64,000 bases of DNA from Dickeya zeae NCPPB 2538 (GCF_000406165.1 NZ_CM001977.1:1001041-1065040); one strand, 5' to 3'; shown: positions 23,509 through 32,784, numbered from the stretch's first letter. Notes: generated from the sequence alone by a model not told the origin. Numbers and translations: made by a program.

Positions 23509-24234
23509 TTAGCTGGCAGTATCGATCGGTATATAGTCCACCCGGTTACGGCCCTGATGCTTGGCCCGGTATAACGCGGCGTCGGCCGTGCCGTACAGCG
23601 TATCGAATCCGGTGTGTGGCGGCGCCCAACTGACGCCGAAGCTGGCGGTGACCTGATGGTCAGGCAGCGGCTCCAGTGGTGTGTGATTCAGACTGGCGTG
23701 GATATGCTCGGCGATATCCACCGCCGCCATCAGCGTGTAGCCATCCAGCAGGATGGTGAACTCCTCGCCGCCGACGCGGCCAATACTGCCTTTCCCTTGT
23801 AATACATCACGAATACGAGCAATCAGCGAGCAGATGACGGCATCACCGGTTGGGTGGCCGTAGGCGTCGTTGACCTGTTTGAAATGGTCGATATCCAGCA
23901 CGATCAATGCGGCCTGATCCTGCTCCAGTGCGTGATCGACCAGGTCGATGATTGCGCTGCGGTTGAAGACGTCGGTCAGCGGGTCATGGGTGGCTTTGTA
24001 CTCCAGCTCTACCGCCAACTGATGCAATTGGGTATTCAGGCGGGTCAGCTCGCGCTCCGCCCGATCGCTACGGGTGATCAACCGGTGGGTTTCACGTACC
24101 AGACGTTGGTAGTGTTCTGCCAGCATAATCAGGCTTTCCCGGTACACCTCCGCTGGCATGTCGGCCTGGGCGGCGATATTACGCGCCGACAGCAGGATGT
24201 CATATTCGGGGGTGAACAGTTCGTAGCTACTCAT
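23509..24234 (-). CDS. siaD: Diguanylate cyclase, SiaD-like
   Basis: A 241-residue diguanylate cyclase. Residues 1-75 include a coiled coil (about ESLIMLAEHYQRLVRETHRL to residue 75), and the GGDEF domain starts at KATHDPLTDVFNRSA. The active-site loop is RVGGEEF, so catalysis of c-di-GMP synthesis is expected. No RxxD inhibitory site precedes it. I take the ATG at 24234 (MSSYELFTPEYD), 4 bases after the siaC stop; the longer frame would run through siaC. Gene order and domains match the Pseudomonas siaABCD system, in which unphosphorylated SiaC binds and activates SiaD to promote aggregation and biofilm. Confidence 0.88.
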   Translation of the reverse strand: MSSYELFTPEYDILLSARNIAAQADMPAEVYRESLIMLAEHYQRLVRETHRLITRSDRAERELTRLNTQLHQLAVELEYKATHDPLTDVFNRSAIIDLVDHALEQDQAALIVLDIDHFKQVNDAYGHPTGDAVICSLIARIRDVLQGKGSIGRVGGEEFTILLDGYTLMAAVDIAEHIHASLNHTPLEPLPDHQVTASFGVSWAPPHTGFDTLYGTADAALYRAKHQGRNRVDYIPIDTAS

Positions 24235-24238
24235 GCCG

Positions 24239-24658
24239 TTACTCCAGAATGTGAGGGTGGAATTCGAGTGCCGAAAAGTCGATATGCAGTTCCTGCCCAA
24301 ACTCCTCGGCGATGTCATCGTCCTGGTCGTAGTACCAGTGCAATGCGATAGGAAGCTGCTGCTGGGCGGCTTTATCGAGAATATTGAACAGGCTAAAGAG
24401 CATCTTGGTGCTGGAGCTGTTGAAGTAAGGCAGTGATACATGCACGTCAATGCGCGTTGGCGAAGCGGGCAGGGCGGCAAGACACGTCTGCAGGTAATGT
24501 TGTACCCGTTCAATCAGCGGGCCATAAAATGCCGCCGCGTTTTCCGGGTAAGACTCGCCGGAAAGTGAAAGCTGATGTGTATCAAAGCGAAAATCCACCG
24601 TCGGCGTGCTGGCTGTGCCGGTAATATGGAGATTGTTCGTTGTTATTATGTCTGTCAT
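24239..24658 (-). CDS. siaC: SiaC-family partner-switch phosphoprotein (DUF1987)
   Basis: A 139-residue SiaC-domain protein, the anti-anti-sigma-like switch of the Sia system. The phosphorylation segment LPYFNSSSTKMLF (residues 77-89) contains the expected Ser/Thr cluster; Thr84 is the likely target by family analogy. HITGTASTPTVDFRF and LSGESYPENAAAFY are typical N-terminal motifs. SiaB would phosphorylate it and SiaA dephosphorylate it, the free form activating SiaD. It follows siaB by 2 bases and precedes siaD by 4, so all are co-translated. Confidence 0.9.
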   Translation of the reverse strand: MTDIITTNNLHITGTASTPTVDFRFDTHQLSLSGESYPENAAAFYGPLIERVQHYLQTCLAALPASPTRIDVHVSLPYFNSSSTKMLFSLFNILDKAAQQQLPIALHWYYDQDDDIAEEFGQELHIDFSALEFHPHILE

Positions 24659-24660
24659 GG

Positions 24661-25212
24661 TTAAATCACCGCCTTCAGATAAAACGTGGAGAGCCCGGTG
24701 GCGTCGTCGCTACGAAAGGTGAACTGCAGTGGCTCGCTGGCGTCGCGGGCTACGGTCAACAGGCCGATATCCGCCCCTTTGCTGGAAGCCGGAATGTCTT
24801 CACGCAGCGAGGTCTTATAGGCAAGTCTGATTTCATCAAGTGTCATCGTACACAACGGTTCCAGCCGCTGGCGCAGTATCTCCGCATCTGCCGGGTATAC
24901 CCGATTGGCGCTCAATAAAAAGTATTTCCCCGCTTCAACGCCGATACACACCGAGCCATGACGGATTTCATTGGTCTGCTCTTCTGTCGTCAGCGCTGAG
25001 GCAGAATAGTGGATGATGTTCTGCACCATTTCGACAAAACTGGAAAACAGTTTGCGGCGCACGCTGGGCGGCACCCGGCTTTTTTCCAGTTGCAATCGCA
25101 CTGTTTCCGCCAGCGAGCAGATAATGTTTTGTGAAAAGTACCCCACATAATACAGCGCGATATCCTGCTGTTGGGTGAGGTCAAAGAATTCAGCGTACTT
25201 CGTTTCAGACAT
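24661..25212 (-). CDS. siaB: SiaB-family protein kinase
   Basis: A 183-residue GHKL-type kinase of the SiaB family. The N-box-like segment is FSSFVEMVQNIIHYSASA, and the nucleotide-lid region has SSKGADIGLLTVAR. In Pseudomonas SiaB phosphorylates SiaC and so switches off the diguanylate cyclase. Length and order fit that role. It lies 17 bases after the phosphatase gene and 2 bases before siaC. Confidence 0.88.
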   Translation of the reverse strand: MSETKYAEFFDLTQQQDIALYYVGYFSQNIICSLAETVRLQLEKSRVPPSVRRKLFSSFVEMVQNIIHYSASALTTEEQTNEIRHGSVCIGVEAGKYFLLSANRVYPADAEILRQRLEPLCTMTLDEIRLAYKTSLREDIPASSKGADIGLLTVARDASEPLQFTFRSDDATGLSTFYLKAVI

Positions 25213-25229
25213 GTTCCGGTTTTACCTGG

Positions 25230-26474
25230 TTAAGCGTGTTCATGGTGCCTGAAGCCCCAAAATGTAAGATCGTCTCGTCGAGCCTGCGTTCCCTGCCAGG
25301 CGCGATGGTGTTGTAAGAGTTGAGTGGCAAGCTGACTCATCGGCAATTCCCCGAGGCGTTGCAGCAGATTTTGCAGACGGCGTTTGCCGAATTTTATCTG
25401 TCGTTCGCCGCCTATCTGGTCGAGTAAACCATCGGTGGCGGCAAAGAACAGATCCTGCGCTGACAACGGGCGCTGAAACGCCGGCCAACTGTAGTCATAT
25501 GGCGTGTTGGTATAACCCACGCCCATCCGGTCGCTATCCAGCGTCAGCAGGTCACCGCTTTGCGCATCGGTCACGAATGCGGTCATACGCGCGCTGGCCC
25601 AGTTAAGGGTCTGTTCGGTAGTATTCACGTAGACCACCAGCGCATCGCACCCATCATCGGAAGCGGACATCTGTCCCGGGTAGCTGCTCTTTTGACCCAA
25701 TGTGTCTTTGATGTATCGATTGATGCTGCCCAGCAATTGCCCTGTCTGGTCCGGACGGTGTTGCGCCAGGGCCTGCTCCAGCGCTGAATTGAATATCAAT
25801 GTCATAAAGGCACCCGGTACGCCATGCCCGGTGCAATCGGTAAGTACGGCTAGCCAGCCCTGTTCATATCGCCGGAAGGCATAGCAGTCACCCCCGACGC
25901 AGTCGCGCGGTTCCCACACCAGACACCAATCCTGCAAGGTAGCTTCCAGCGTTTGACGGAATGGGGTCAGCATCGCCCCTTGAATGACGCTGGCGTACTC
26001 TATGCTTTGGACGATCTGCTGGTGCTGGCGCACATGGGTGTCTGAGACAATGCGGAACAAATCGATACCCAGGCCGATGCCGAGGTAGCGACTGTTTTCG
26101 GTAATAATGAAGCCGTCAGCCAGAAAGCGTTCACCGCTGATGACCGCCTTGTCCGCGACATCGCTCAACGAGGCTGAGGCCTCGACGATAAGCGGCGTTT
26201 TATCCATAAACGCGATGCAGCTTTTCCGGTCATACAGCTCACGGTAATAAGGTCGCGCCATTTGCGACAGGAAACTATGGCGGTTGATCAGGCCAAACGG
26301 ACGTCCGTCTTCCACGACTGGCAGGCTAACCAGGTCTTTGTGGCGGCTGAACAACTGCAATACAGTGGCGTTATCGGTGGAGGGAGAGACATCCGGCGTG
26401 GTGATACACAAGTCGCGTGCGCTTGGAAAGGAAACGAAATGTAACCGATGTTCCTGTGGCGGTAAGGCGCTCAT
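25230..26474 (-). CDS. siaA: SiaA-type PP2C phosphatase with CBS domains
   Basis: A 414-residue protein serine phosphatase. The C-terminal half is a PP2C/SpoIIE domain with metal-binding aspartates in CVGGDCYAF, LTDCTGHGVPGAFM, DLFFAATDGLLDQIGG and RRDDLTFWGF. The N-terminal part (about 15-155) looks like a CBS-domain pair: LCITTPDVSPSTDNATVLQL with VVEDGRPFGLINRHSFL, then PLIVEASASLSDVADK with FIITENSRYLGIGLGIDLF. Pseudomonas SiaA instead has a membrane-anchored periplasmic sensor with HAMP, so the input here is probably cytoplasmic, perhaps a nucleotide. First gene of siaABCD. Confidence 0.87.
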   Translation of the reverse strand: MSALPPQEHRLHFVSFPSARDLCITTPDVSPSTDNATVLQLFSRHKDLVSLPVVEDGRPFGLINRHSFLSQMARPYYRELYDRKSCIAFMDKTPLIVEASASLSDVADKAVISGERFLADGFIITENSRYLGIGLGIDLFRIVSDTHVRQHQQIVQSIEYASVIQGAMLTPFRQTLEATLQDWCLVWEPRDCVGGDCYAFRRYEQGWLAVLTDCTGHGVPGAFMTLIFNSALEQALAQHRPDQTGQLLGSINRYIKDTLGQKSSYPGQMSASDDGCDALVVYVNTTEQTLNWASARMTAFVTDAQSGDLLTLDSDRMGVGYTNTPYDYSWPAFQRPLSAQDLFFAATDGLLDQIGGERQIKFGKRRLQNLLQRLGELPMSQLATQLLQHHRAWQGTQARRDDLTFWGFRHHEHA

Positions 26475-26962
26475 TGTCTTGTCTTTCTGGGGAAATAGGC
26501 TATCGTCACGGTAGCAGCCGCAGATGACGGGAACATGACAGCGCGCTGAAATGCTAAGGAACTGTCAGGTTTCTCTTTACAGTCATGGCTAAATATTTCT
26601 GATGTGCTCGTTTCCTGAGCGTTTTTATGCTTTTTTCGTATTAATGAAAAATAAAATGGCCGATATATTTTAGGAGTGGATCTGTCTTTTCTATTTCGTT
26701 CACGCGGTGCGAAAAATGAGACGGCACCGTGTGGTTTGTAAACCACTCTTTCTATTTCCTGATAGTTTTAGACGGCACTGCCCTAAATAACGTGAGTGAA
26801 GGTCAATACCACTTGACGTATAAGGGGGTAAATCTGTTAAGCCGCCTGTTTGATACATGCTTTGGCAGGTATGTTGTTTTTTTTCGGTGTGTTGGTGTTA
26901 CGTCGCGGTAGTAAATCAGTGCCCTTAGAGGCATGTTTTCGTTAGAAAAAAGGAGTGATATC
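26475..26962. promoter_or_regulatory. Intergenic region upstream of siaA with a 16-bp palindrome
   Basis: Nearly 490 bases between two divergent genes, A/T-rich in the middle. GTGGTTTGTAAACCAC at 26731-26746 is a palindrome with 7-base arms and could be an operator or a small hairpin. The siaA promoter should lie here, but I could not choose one. No gene seen. Confidence 0.35.
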
Positions 26963-27547
26963 GTGGTTATATCAGGCATTCAGAATCAAAACATTACATC
27001 GTCTTCCTATCCACAGCAGACTTATGTTGCGAATAGTAACTCAAGCGACAGCACCGATACGCTCGGCGCTAATCAATCTGTTTCCCTGAAAACAGGGAAA
27101 ACAAATGATTCGCTAAATAATCAGTTTCAGGATAATAATTCCGGCGATGTTACCGATACGCGTGATCGCAGTGCATCATCACTGGATGAGCGTTTAGCTA
27201 AAGAAAAATTACAGAAACAGCAAAATGAATCCTCTGTGGAGCGCTCATTGCGGATGACGGGTATCCCGCTATATGGCGGTGTGCTGGTGTCTGTCGTGAA
27301 ATATCCTGATGGTCAAAGTGAAAGTTATAATGTATTTACCGGGAAACGTATTTCATCTACGGATCCCACTCTAAGTGGCGAGCGTGCGCCAGCGAGTGCG
27401 GCAGAGTTTGGTTATTATAGCCAGGGCTTATATAGCGGCATGTCGGCAGCGGAAGTGTATGAGAAAATACAGCAGCTATTGAACTCGGGTTCCGGTGACG
27501 CTGCCTGGAAATTGCCGGGCAGCAGCGAATTGCCGCGAACCAGTTGA
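26963..27547 (+). CDS. Unknown Ser/Asn/Gln-rich protein
   Basis: A 194-residue protein that I do not recognise. I choose the GTG at 26963, which has AAGGAG seven bases upstream, over the ATG at 26933, which has none. The first 90 residues are rich in Ser, Asn, Gln, Thr and Asp and look disordered (NITSSSYPQQTYVANSNSSD). The remainder is more ordered, with YGGVLVSVVKYPDGQSESY. There is no signal peptide, Cys or membrane segment. An unstructured polar N-terminus is sometimes a secretion signal for type III substrates, but nothing else supports that. Single-gene unit followed by a small hairpin. Confidence 0.6.
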   Translation: MVISGIQNQNITSSSYPQQTYVANSNSSDSTDTLGANQSVSLKTGKTNDSLNNQFQDNNSGDVTDTRDRSASSLDERLAKEKLQKQQNESSVERSLRMTGIPLYGGVLVSVVKYPDGQSESYNVFTGKRISSTDPTLSGERAPASAAEFGYYSQGLYSGMSAAEVYEKIQQLLNSGSGDAAWKLPGSSELPRTS

Positions 27548-27597
27548 TATGCAAACGTATTGCTGACGCTTTATTCTATATTAAATAGCATTAATAG

Positions 27598-27614
27598 CCT
27601 GATTTATTATCAGG
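27598..27614 (+). terminator. Small hairpin after the unknown protein gene
   Basis: CCTGAT, loop TTATT, ATCAGG, followed by TGGTTATCTATTTTT. The short stem and distant T-run make it a weak terminator. Confidence 0.45.
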
Positions 27615-27668
27615 TGGTTATCTATTTTTAAATTTTATTCCTTTGGTCTTTCCAAAACCAAGGTTCAT

Positions 27669-27740
27669 GCTTTTTCATGAACAACGCTTTTTCATGTCAC
27701 TGGTTTTTCATGGATATCGGTTTTTCATGAACACCGGTTT
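27669..27740. repeat. Degenerate 16-17-bp tandem repeat
   Basis: About four copies of a unit around GSTTTTTCATGAAC (S is C or G) follow one another in otherwise unremarkable DNA between 27548 and 27974. A frame of 68 codons runs through it (RFFM repeated), but it has no ribosome binding site and I do not call it a gene. Nothing else is recognisable in this stretch. Confidence 0.6.
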
Positions 27741-27974
27741 CCCCTGTTTGCTCAGCCTTATCCCATCCCAGTGCGTTCTTATCTCTGATGGCCTCATCGC
27801 GCTTATTTCCATCGTCGGTTGCAATAAGATGTTCTCATTATCGATATAAGTAATTGTTTCTGTTGCTCCGTTCGGGCGTTGGTTAAGCTAGAGGTTATTG
27901 GTTGACCCTTCAGTGAGTTATGGGGCAACAACACCAGGCTTAATCTCGCTCGCTGTGCTGACAAGGATACAAGA

Positions 27975-28505
27975 ATGACCACGATTCTCATTGAGGATGC
28001 CAGGGAAGAACACATTGCTGCTATCAGGGATATTTATACCCATCATGTTTTACATGGTACCGCTACGTTTGAAACTGAAGCGCCCGATGAGGCGGAGATG
28101 CTGGCCCGCTGGCGAAAAATTCATGACGCTGGCTTGCCCTGGCTGGTGGCAACGGAAAATCAACAGGTGTTAGGGTACTGCTATCTGGGGTTTTATCGCC
28201 CTCGCTACGCGTATCGTTTTACACTGGAAGATTCTATCTATTTGCACCCGGATCAGGTGGGAAGAGGTTTAGGTAAACGCTTGCTATCCGAAGCCTTATT
28301 ACGGGCAGAGCAGCAGGGATACCGTCAGGTGGTGTCGGTCGTGGCTAATAGCGGCAATCAAGCCTCGCTGAAATTGCATCTGTCGCTGGGGTTCGAACTG
28401 GCTGGTACGTTACGTTCCGTGGGCATGAAGCACGGGCGCTGGTTGGATACGGCCTTGTTGCAGCGTACGTTAGGCGAAGGCGACAGTTCATTGCCACTGG
28501 CCTGA
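27975..28505 (+). CDS. GNAT acetyltransferase, phosphinothricin acetyltransferase-like
   Basis: A 176-residue N-acetyltransferase of the Pat/MddA (YncA) subgroup, which acetylates phosphinothricin, methionine sulfone or sulfoximine. Motifs: IRDIYTHHVLHGTATFETEA at the start, GYCYLGFYRPRYAYRFTLED in the substrate pocket, YLHPDQVGRGLGKRLL for acetyl-CoA, and SLKLHLSLGFELAGTL. AAGGA precedes the ATG. It stands alone and is convergent with the MHS transporter gene. Substrate not determined. Confidence 0.9.
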   Translation: MTTILIEDAREEHIAAIRDIYTHHVLHGTATFETEAPDEAEMLARWRKIHDAGLPWLVATENQQVLGYCYLGFYRPRYAYRFTLEDSIYLHPDQVGRGLGKRLLSEALLRAEQQGYRQVVSVVANSGNQASLKLHLSLGFELAGTLRSVGMKHGRWLDTALLQRTLGEGDSSLPLA

Positions 28506-28546
28506 ACGGTGTGAGCGAGTTCGCTTAACGTATAACGGTGGTGGAG

Positions 28547-28577
28547 CCCGTCAGAACAGCGTGGCAGCTCTGACGGG
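28547..28577. terminator. Hairpin between convergent GNAT and MHS genes
   Basis: Arms CCCGTCAGA and TCTGACGGG with a 13-base loop lie between two converging stop codons, as expected of a shared terminator, but without a T-run. Confidence 0.5.
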
Positions 28578-28589
28578 GATCGGCAGTCA

Positions 28590-29861
28590 TCAACGATGAT
28601 GTAACTGGGCTTTCCACAGCGCCAGCACGCTCACCAACGCGGTGATCATCAGGTAGTAGCTCGGTGCCAGGCTACTGCCGGTGGCGCTGATCAACAACGT
28701 ACAGATGAATGGGGCAAAGCCGCCAAACACGGTGACAGCTACGTTATAGCTGATCGCCATGCCACTGGCACGGGTCGAGATTGGGAACAGATCGGCCATC
28801 ATCGACGGCACGGTGGAGAAATACACCGACTTCAACAACGCCATCCATCCGACAACGATAATCAGTGATATGGCCGACAGATATTGCGTCATCAACCAGA
28901 ATGCCGGATAGATAGTCACCGCCAGCAACAGCAGTGATCCCCACATCAGCGGCAGGCGTCCGATTTTTTCCGCCCACAGTCCCACCAGCGGCGTAATCAC
29001 CGTCAGGATAATGCCGGCAATCAGCGTGGCGCTAAACGCTGCGCCTGACGGCAAATGCAACGTTTTGGTGGCATAGGTAGGGACATAATTCAGCATGTAG
29101 TTGATGGCGGTGGAAATCACCATCAGGCCGACGGCAATCAGGAACAGTGCTTTCTGTCGGGTGAACAGGGTTTTGATCGGTGCCTGCGTTTTCTCTGCCT
29201 GCGCAAAGTTCGTCGGTTCATGCACATGACGGCGGATATACAACCCCACCGGGCCAATCAACAAACCGAAAGCGAACGGAAGACGCCATCCCCAGTCCTG
29301 AATCTGGACTTCGCTCAATGACTGTGATAATCCCAGGCCGAATGCCGATGCCATCAGAGTACTTGCCCCTTGGGTGGCAAACTGCCAACTGGCGATAAAG
29401 GCGCGACGTTCAGGGAAATGCTCCACCAGAAACGCGGTGGAACTGCCGAACTCACCACCGGCGGAAAACCCCTGAATCAGTCGCGCCAGCATAATCAGGA
29501 TCGGTGCGGCTACGCCGATGCTGGCATACGTGGGCATCAGGGTTATCATTGCGCCGCCCAGTAGCATCAGGCTGATGGACAACAACAAAGAGGCTTTGCG
29601 TCCGGCTCTATCCGCATAAGCACCCAGCACAATGGCACCCAGCGGGCGAATGAGAAAAGAAACGCCGAAGCTGCCGAAAGCCAGCAGTAGGGATACGGTT
29701 GGATCCTGCGTAGGGAAAAACGCATGGGCGATGTAATTGGCAAAAAAGCCGTATACCGCGATGTCAAACCACTCCAGCGCGTTGCCGATGCAGGTGGCAA
29801 ACAGCGTTTTATACAGGCTGGGGCGCGCGGTACTGTGGTGTGAAACCGATGCAGTCGTCAT
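28590..29861 (-). CDS. MHS-family (ProP/KgtP/CitA-like) proton symporter
   Basis: A 423-residue twelve-helix transporter of the metabolite:H+ symporter family of the MFS. The opening TCIGNALEWFDIAVYGFFAN is the MHS signature, followed by RPLGAIVLGAYADRAGRKAS and LIQGFSAGGEFGSSTAFLVE. Substrates in this family are dicarboxylates, citrate, proline or betaine. It follows the M20 peptidase gene by 11 bases and so is co-transcribed with it, suggesting that it imports the substrate or a product of that enzyme. Confidence 0.9.
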   Translation of the reverse strand: MTTASVSHHSTARPSLYKTLFATCIGNALEWFDIAVYGFFANYIAHAFFPTQDPTVSLLLAFGSFGVSFLIRPLGAIVLGAYADRAGRKASLLLSISLMLLGGAMITLMPTYASIGVAAPILIMLARLIQGFSAGGEFGSSTAFLVEHFPERRAFIASWQFATQGASTLMASAFGLGLSQSLSEVQIQDWGWRLPFAFGLLIGPVGLYIRRHVHEPTNFAQAEKTQAPIKTLFTRQKALFLIAVGLMVISTAINYMLNYVPTYATKTLHLPSGAAFSATLIAGIILTVITPLVGLWAEKIGRLPLMWGSLLLLAVTIYPAFWLMTQYLSAISLIIVVGWMALLKSVYFSTVPSMMADLFPISTRASGMAISYNVAVTVFGGFAPFICTLLISATGSSLAPSYYLMITALVSVLALWKAQLHHR

Positions 29862-29872
29862 AGATGTCTCCC

Positions 29873-31300
29873 TCAGCGTGGTGTATTGGCGTCACGGTGT
29901 GCGCGATGCGCAGCCAGAACCGTATGGCCTTGTTCACCCAGTTCCCAGAACAGGCGGGTCATGATCTGCAAGCCTTCGCGGGCGACGCTGATCAGCATGT
30001 GTTCATCTACGGCGTGCTGGCCACAGGCCGGGTAAGAGTGAGGGATCCACAGTGTCGGCAGGCCGAGGATATCGGCAAACACTTCATTGGGCAGCGAACC
30101 GCCGAGGTTGGGCAGCAACGCCGGTTTTTTATCGCTGGTCTGGCGCATCAGGTCGAGCGCCCAGTTGACCAGCGGGTCGGTAGGGTCAAGGCGGGTGGCT
30201 GGTGTGCCACGCACGTCACTGATTTCCACCATGGTGAAACCGTGAGTGTCGAGGTGCTGACGTAAATGCTGTGTCAGTTGTTGCCAGTCGGTGCCGACCA
30301 CGAAACGCAACTGACAGACTGCAGTGGCGTGGCCGGGAATGGCATTCATTGGCCGCTGTGGGTTACCGGTCAGAAACGACAGTACTTCCAACGTATTCCA
30401 GCCGAACAGCCTTTCGGATGCGCTTAACCCAGCTTCACCCCAGTTCGGGTCGATAGCCGGATCCGTGGTTTGCCCGCCGGGCGTAATATCCGAGAGGATA
30501 GTTCGCAGGGCTGGCGTCAGATGCGGCGGCTTCAGTGCCTCTACCTGCATCTGACCGTGCTGATTGACCAGACAGGCAATCGCGTTGGCCAGTTGCGTCC
30601 CGGGGTTACTCAGTAATCCGCCCCAGTTGCCGGAGTGGTAATCTCGCTCGCGGGCGTGGATGGTCAGTCGAAAATTGACGCAGCCGCGTGAGCCGAGGAA
30701 CAGCGTCGGACGTTCTGCGTTCAGGCGTGGGCCGTCTGATGCAATGAACAGGTCGGCTTGCAGCGCTTGCGCATGTTGGCGGCATACGTCGGCCAGGCCT
30801 GGTGAGCTTATTTCTTCGCCCATCTCGAACAGCCATTTGCAGTTAAAGCCTAGTAGTCCCTGGCGAGCCTGAAATACCTGCTCCAGCGCCGCTATATTGA
30901 CGGAGTGCTGGCCTTTGTTGTCGGCGCTGCCGCGACCGTACCAGCGGCCTTCCCGCTCCACCAGTTGCCACGGGGAAAGCCCTTCACTCCAGTGCTCATC
31001 ATCACCGAATACCACGTCGCCGTGGCCGTAGCACAGCACGGTGGGCAGGCTGTCGTCTTCAATACGAGAGGCGATTAAAAACGGACGGTTAGCGCCTGTC
31101 GGGTTATCGATTTGCTGTAATTCGAAACCTAATGCCTGTAGTGCCGGTATGATTTCCCCGGTGAGATAGTGGTGTAGCTCGGCGTCCCGGTCGTTTCGCT
31201 GACTTTCGCTGGCAATGGCGACGCGGCGGGCTAAAACGTCGCGAAAGCGACCGCTATCGAAGTACGCCAGAGCATGTTGAATAACCTGTGGTGTTGTCAT
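29873..31300 (-). CDS. M20-family metallopeptidase/amidohydrolase
   Basis: A 475-residue dinuclear-zinc hydrolase of the M20 dipeptidase/ArgE group. The metal motif CYGHGDVVFGDDEHW (the H-x-D of the first site) is followed by WYGRGSADNKGQHSVNIAAL (bridging Asp). The dimerisation domain contains NWGGLLSNPG, and the last metal His is in HAVDEHM near the C-terminus. It starts a two-gene operon with the MHS transporter and is divergent from a LysR regulator. It probably hydrolyses a dipeptide or N-acyl amino acid; which is unknown. Confidence 0.9.
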   Translation of the reverse strand: MTTPQVIQHALAYFDSGRFRDVLARRVAIASESQRNDRDAELHHYLTGEIIPALQALGFELQQIDNPTGANRPFLIASRIEDDSLPTVLCYGHGDVVFGDDEHWSEGLSPWQLVEREGRWYGRGSADNKGQHSVNIAALEQVFQARQGLLGFNCKWLFEMGEEISSPGLADVCRQHAQALQADLFIASDGPRLNAERPTLFLGSRGCVNFRLTIHARERDYHSGNWGGLLSNPGTQLANAIACLVNQHGQMQVEALKPPHLTPALRTILSDITPGGQTTDPAIDPNWGEAGLSASERLFGWNTLEVLSFLTGNPQRPMNAIPGHATAVCQLRFVVGTDWQQLTQHLRQHLDTHGFTMVEISDVRGTPATRLDPTDPLVNWALDLMRQTSDKKPALLPNLGGSLPNEVFADILGLPTLWIPHSYPACGQHAVDEHMLISVAREGLQIMTRLFWELGEQGHTVLAAHRAHRDANTPR

Positions 31301-31520
31301 GTGATGCCTGTCTGTGATGATGTTTGATGTTGTGTTTTTTATGTCGGATAACTTTTTTGAACTGATTTTTATCGAACGAATTCGTGTCGTACTGTTCTAT
31401 ATCGTTCTATTCATCCTGTTCTAAATCATCACCAGCATTGCCACAATAATAATAATTGCAAGCGAGCTTTGCTTTTAATATAAAGCTAGATTGCACAAAA
31501 ACGAGGCAGACAAAAAGGCG

Positions 31521-32447
31521 ATGCATAACAGTGAAATCAGGTATTTTCTGGCGGTGGCCAATACTGGCTCGTTGAGCGCCGCCAGCCAGCAGCTGTTTGT
31601 GGCGGTATCCGCTATCAGCCGACAGATTCATAAACTGGAGGAACGCATCGGCGCGCCGCTATTTGAGCGCCACGCTCGCGGTATGGTGTTGACCGATGCC
31701 GGGCAAATACTGGAAAACCATGTGCGTAAAAGCATGATGGACATGGAATACGCCATCGCGGAGATTCAAGGGTTAAAAGCGGTACGGCGCACGTTTGTCC
31801 GGGTCGCCTGTACTGACGGGATGGCATTTGATCTGCTACCGGGGTTATTTGCCCGTTTTCGGCGGGATAACCCGGCGGTCACGTTTTTCCTGCAAGTCGG
31901 CAGCGCGATACAGGTATCAGAAATGGTACGCAACGGCGAATGCGATGTGGCGCTACAGTTTAGTTTGTCCCCGGATCGCGGTGTTGAAGTCATGGCGTCT
32001 TACCCCGCACCGGTGCTATTGCTCATGCGGCCTGATCATCCGCTGGCGAACAAATCTATCCAGCTACCGGACCTGCATGGGTTTCCGCTGGTACTGCCGC
32101 AGCAGGGGACCACTATCCGCCAATTGTTCGATCTCTCTTGCCGGATGAGTGGCACGTTTCTGGAGCCGACACTCAGTTGCAACAACTTCTCCGCGCTGTA
32201 CTACTTTATGCAGCAAACGCCGGATGCCGTCACCGCCTGTAGCCATTTCTCGGTACTGTATCGTGCCAGAGAAGACGGCTTGTTGCTTAAGCCGGTACAC
32301 AGCGAGCCGTTGACTCAACGCAGCCTGCAGGTGCAGACACTTGCAGGTAAGCACCGTTCTGCCGCATTAAGCCACTTTATCACTTTTGTGATTGACGAAC
32401 TGGGCCGCGAGCACGCGAGACTGGCGGCAGATATCGGACTGGAGTAG
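31521..32447 (+). CDS. LysR-family regulator of the M20/MHS operon
   Basis: A 308-residue LysR-type regulator. I take the ATG at 31521 (MHNSEIRYFLAVANTG); the frame opens upstream at a TTG with no good ribosome site. The helix-turn-helix is SLSAASQQLFVAVSAISRQI then HKLEERIGAPLFERHARGM. The effector domain is complete. It is transcribed away from the M20 peptidase gene with about 220 bases between, so it is the likely regulator of the M20-MHS operon. Confidence 0.9.
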   Translation: MHNSEIRYFLAVANTGSLSAASQQLFVAVSAISRQIHKLEERIGAPLFERHARGMVLTDAGQILENHVRKSMMDMEYAIAEIQGLKAVRRTFVRVACTDGMAFDLLPGLFARFRRDNPAVTFFLQVGSAIQVSEMVRNGECDVALQFSLSPDRGVEVMASYPAPVLLLMRPDHPLANKSIQLPDLHGFPLVLPQQGTTIRQLFDLSCRMSGTFLEPTLSCNNFSALYYFMQQTPDAVTACSHFSVLYRAREDGLLLKPVHSEPLTQRSLQVQTLAGKHRSAALSHFITFVIDELGREHARLAADIGLE

Positions 32448-32784
32448 CGGGTAAACCTAAATAGCGGCATCTGATATTGGTAAACCACCAGTTCATCGCT
32501 TGGTTGTTGATCATTGAGCAGTTTTTTCAATACGAGGTTGTTCGTTTTTCTCTTGCCAGCATGTTTATCGTGAATTTTCTCACAATCTGCACTTAGTAGA
32601 GCCTGCCGTTGCATATCGGTGTGCTGAATCCAACTCGATGTGAGCGTATACTAATTTCATATCTTTATTTTTTAATAATAATTATTGGTTACCCATTGTT
32701 GATTTGTCTTTAAAAATGTTATTATTGAACGCTATAAAAATGTAAAGCATAAGAATGATTATACATCAAATAAAGGAATTGCTT
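32448..32784. other. Intergenic stretch before a low-GC acyltransferase gene
   Basis: About 340 bases with no gene. The left part has normal composition and the last 120 bases become A/T-rich, matching the acyltransferase gene that follows. No repeat or transposon end was seen. Confidence 0.4.

Noticed and set aside
27643..27849. 68-codon frame over the tandem repeat
   Set aside because: No ribosome site, and its apparent repeats come from the DNA repeat.
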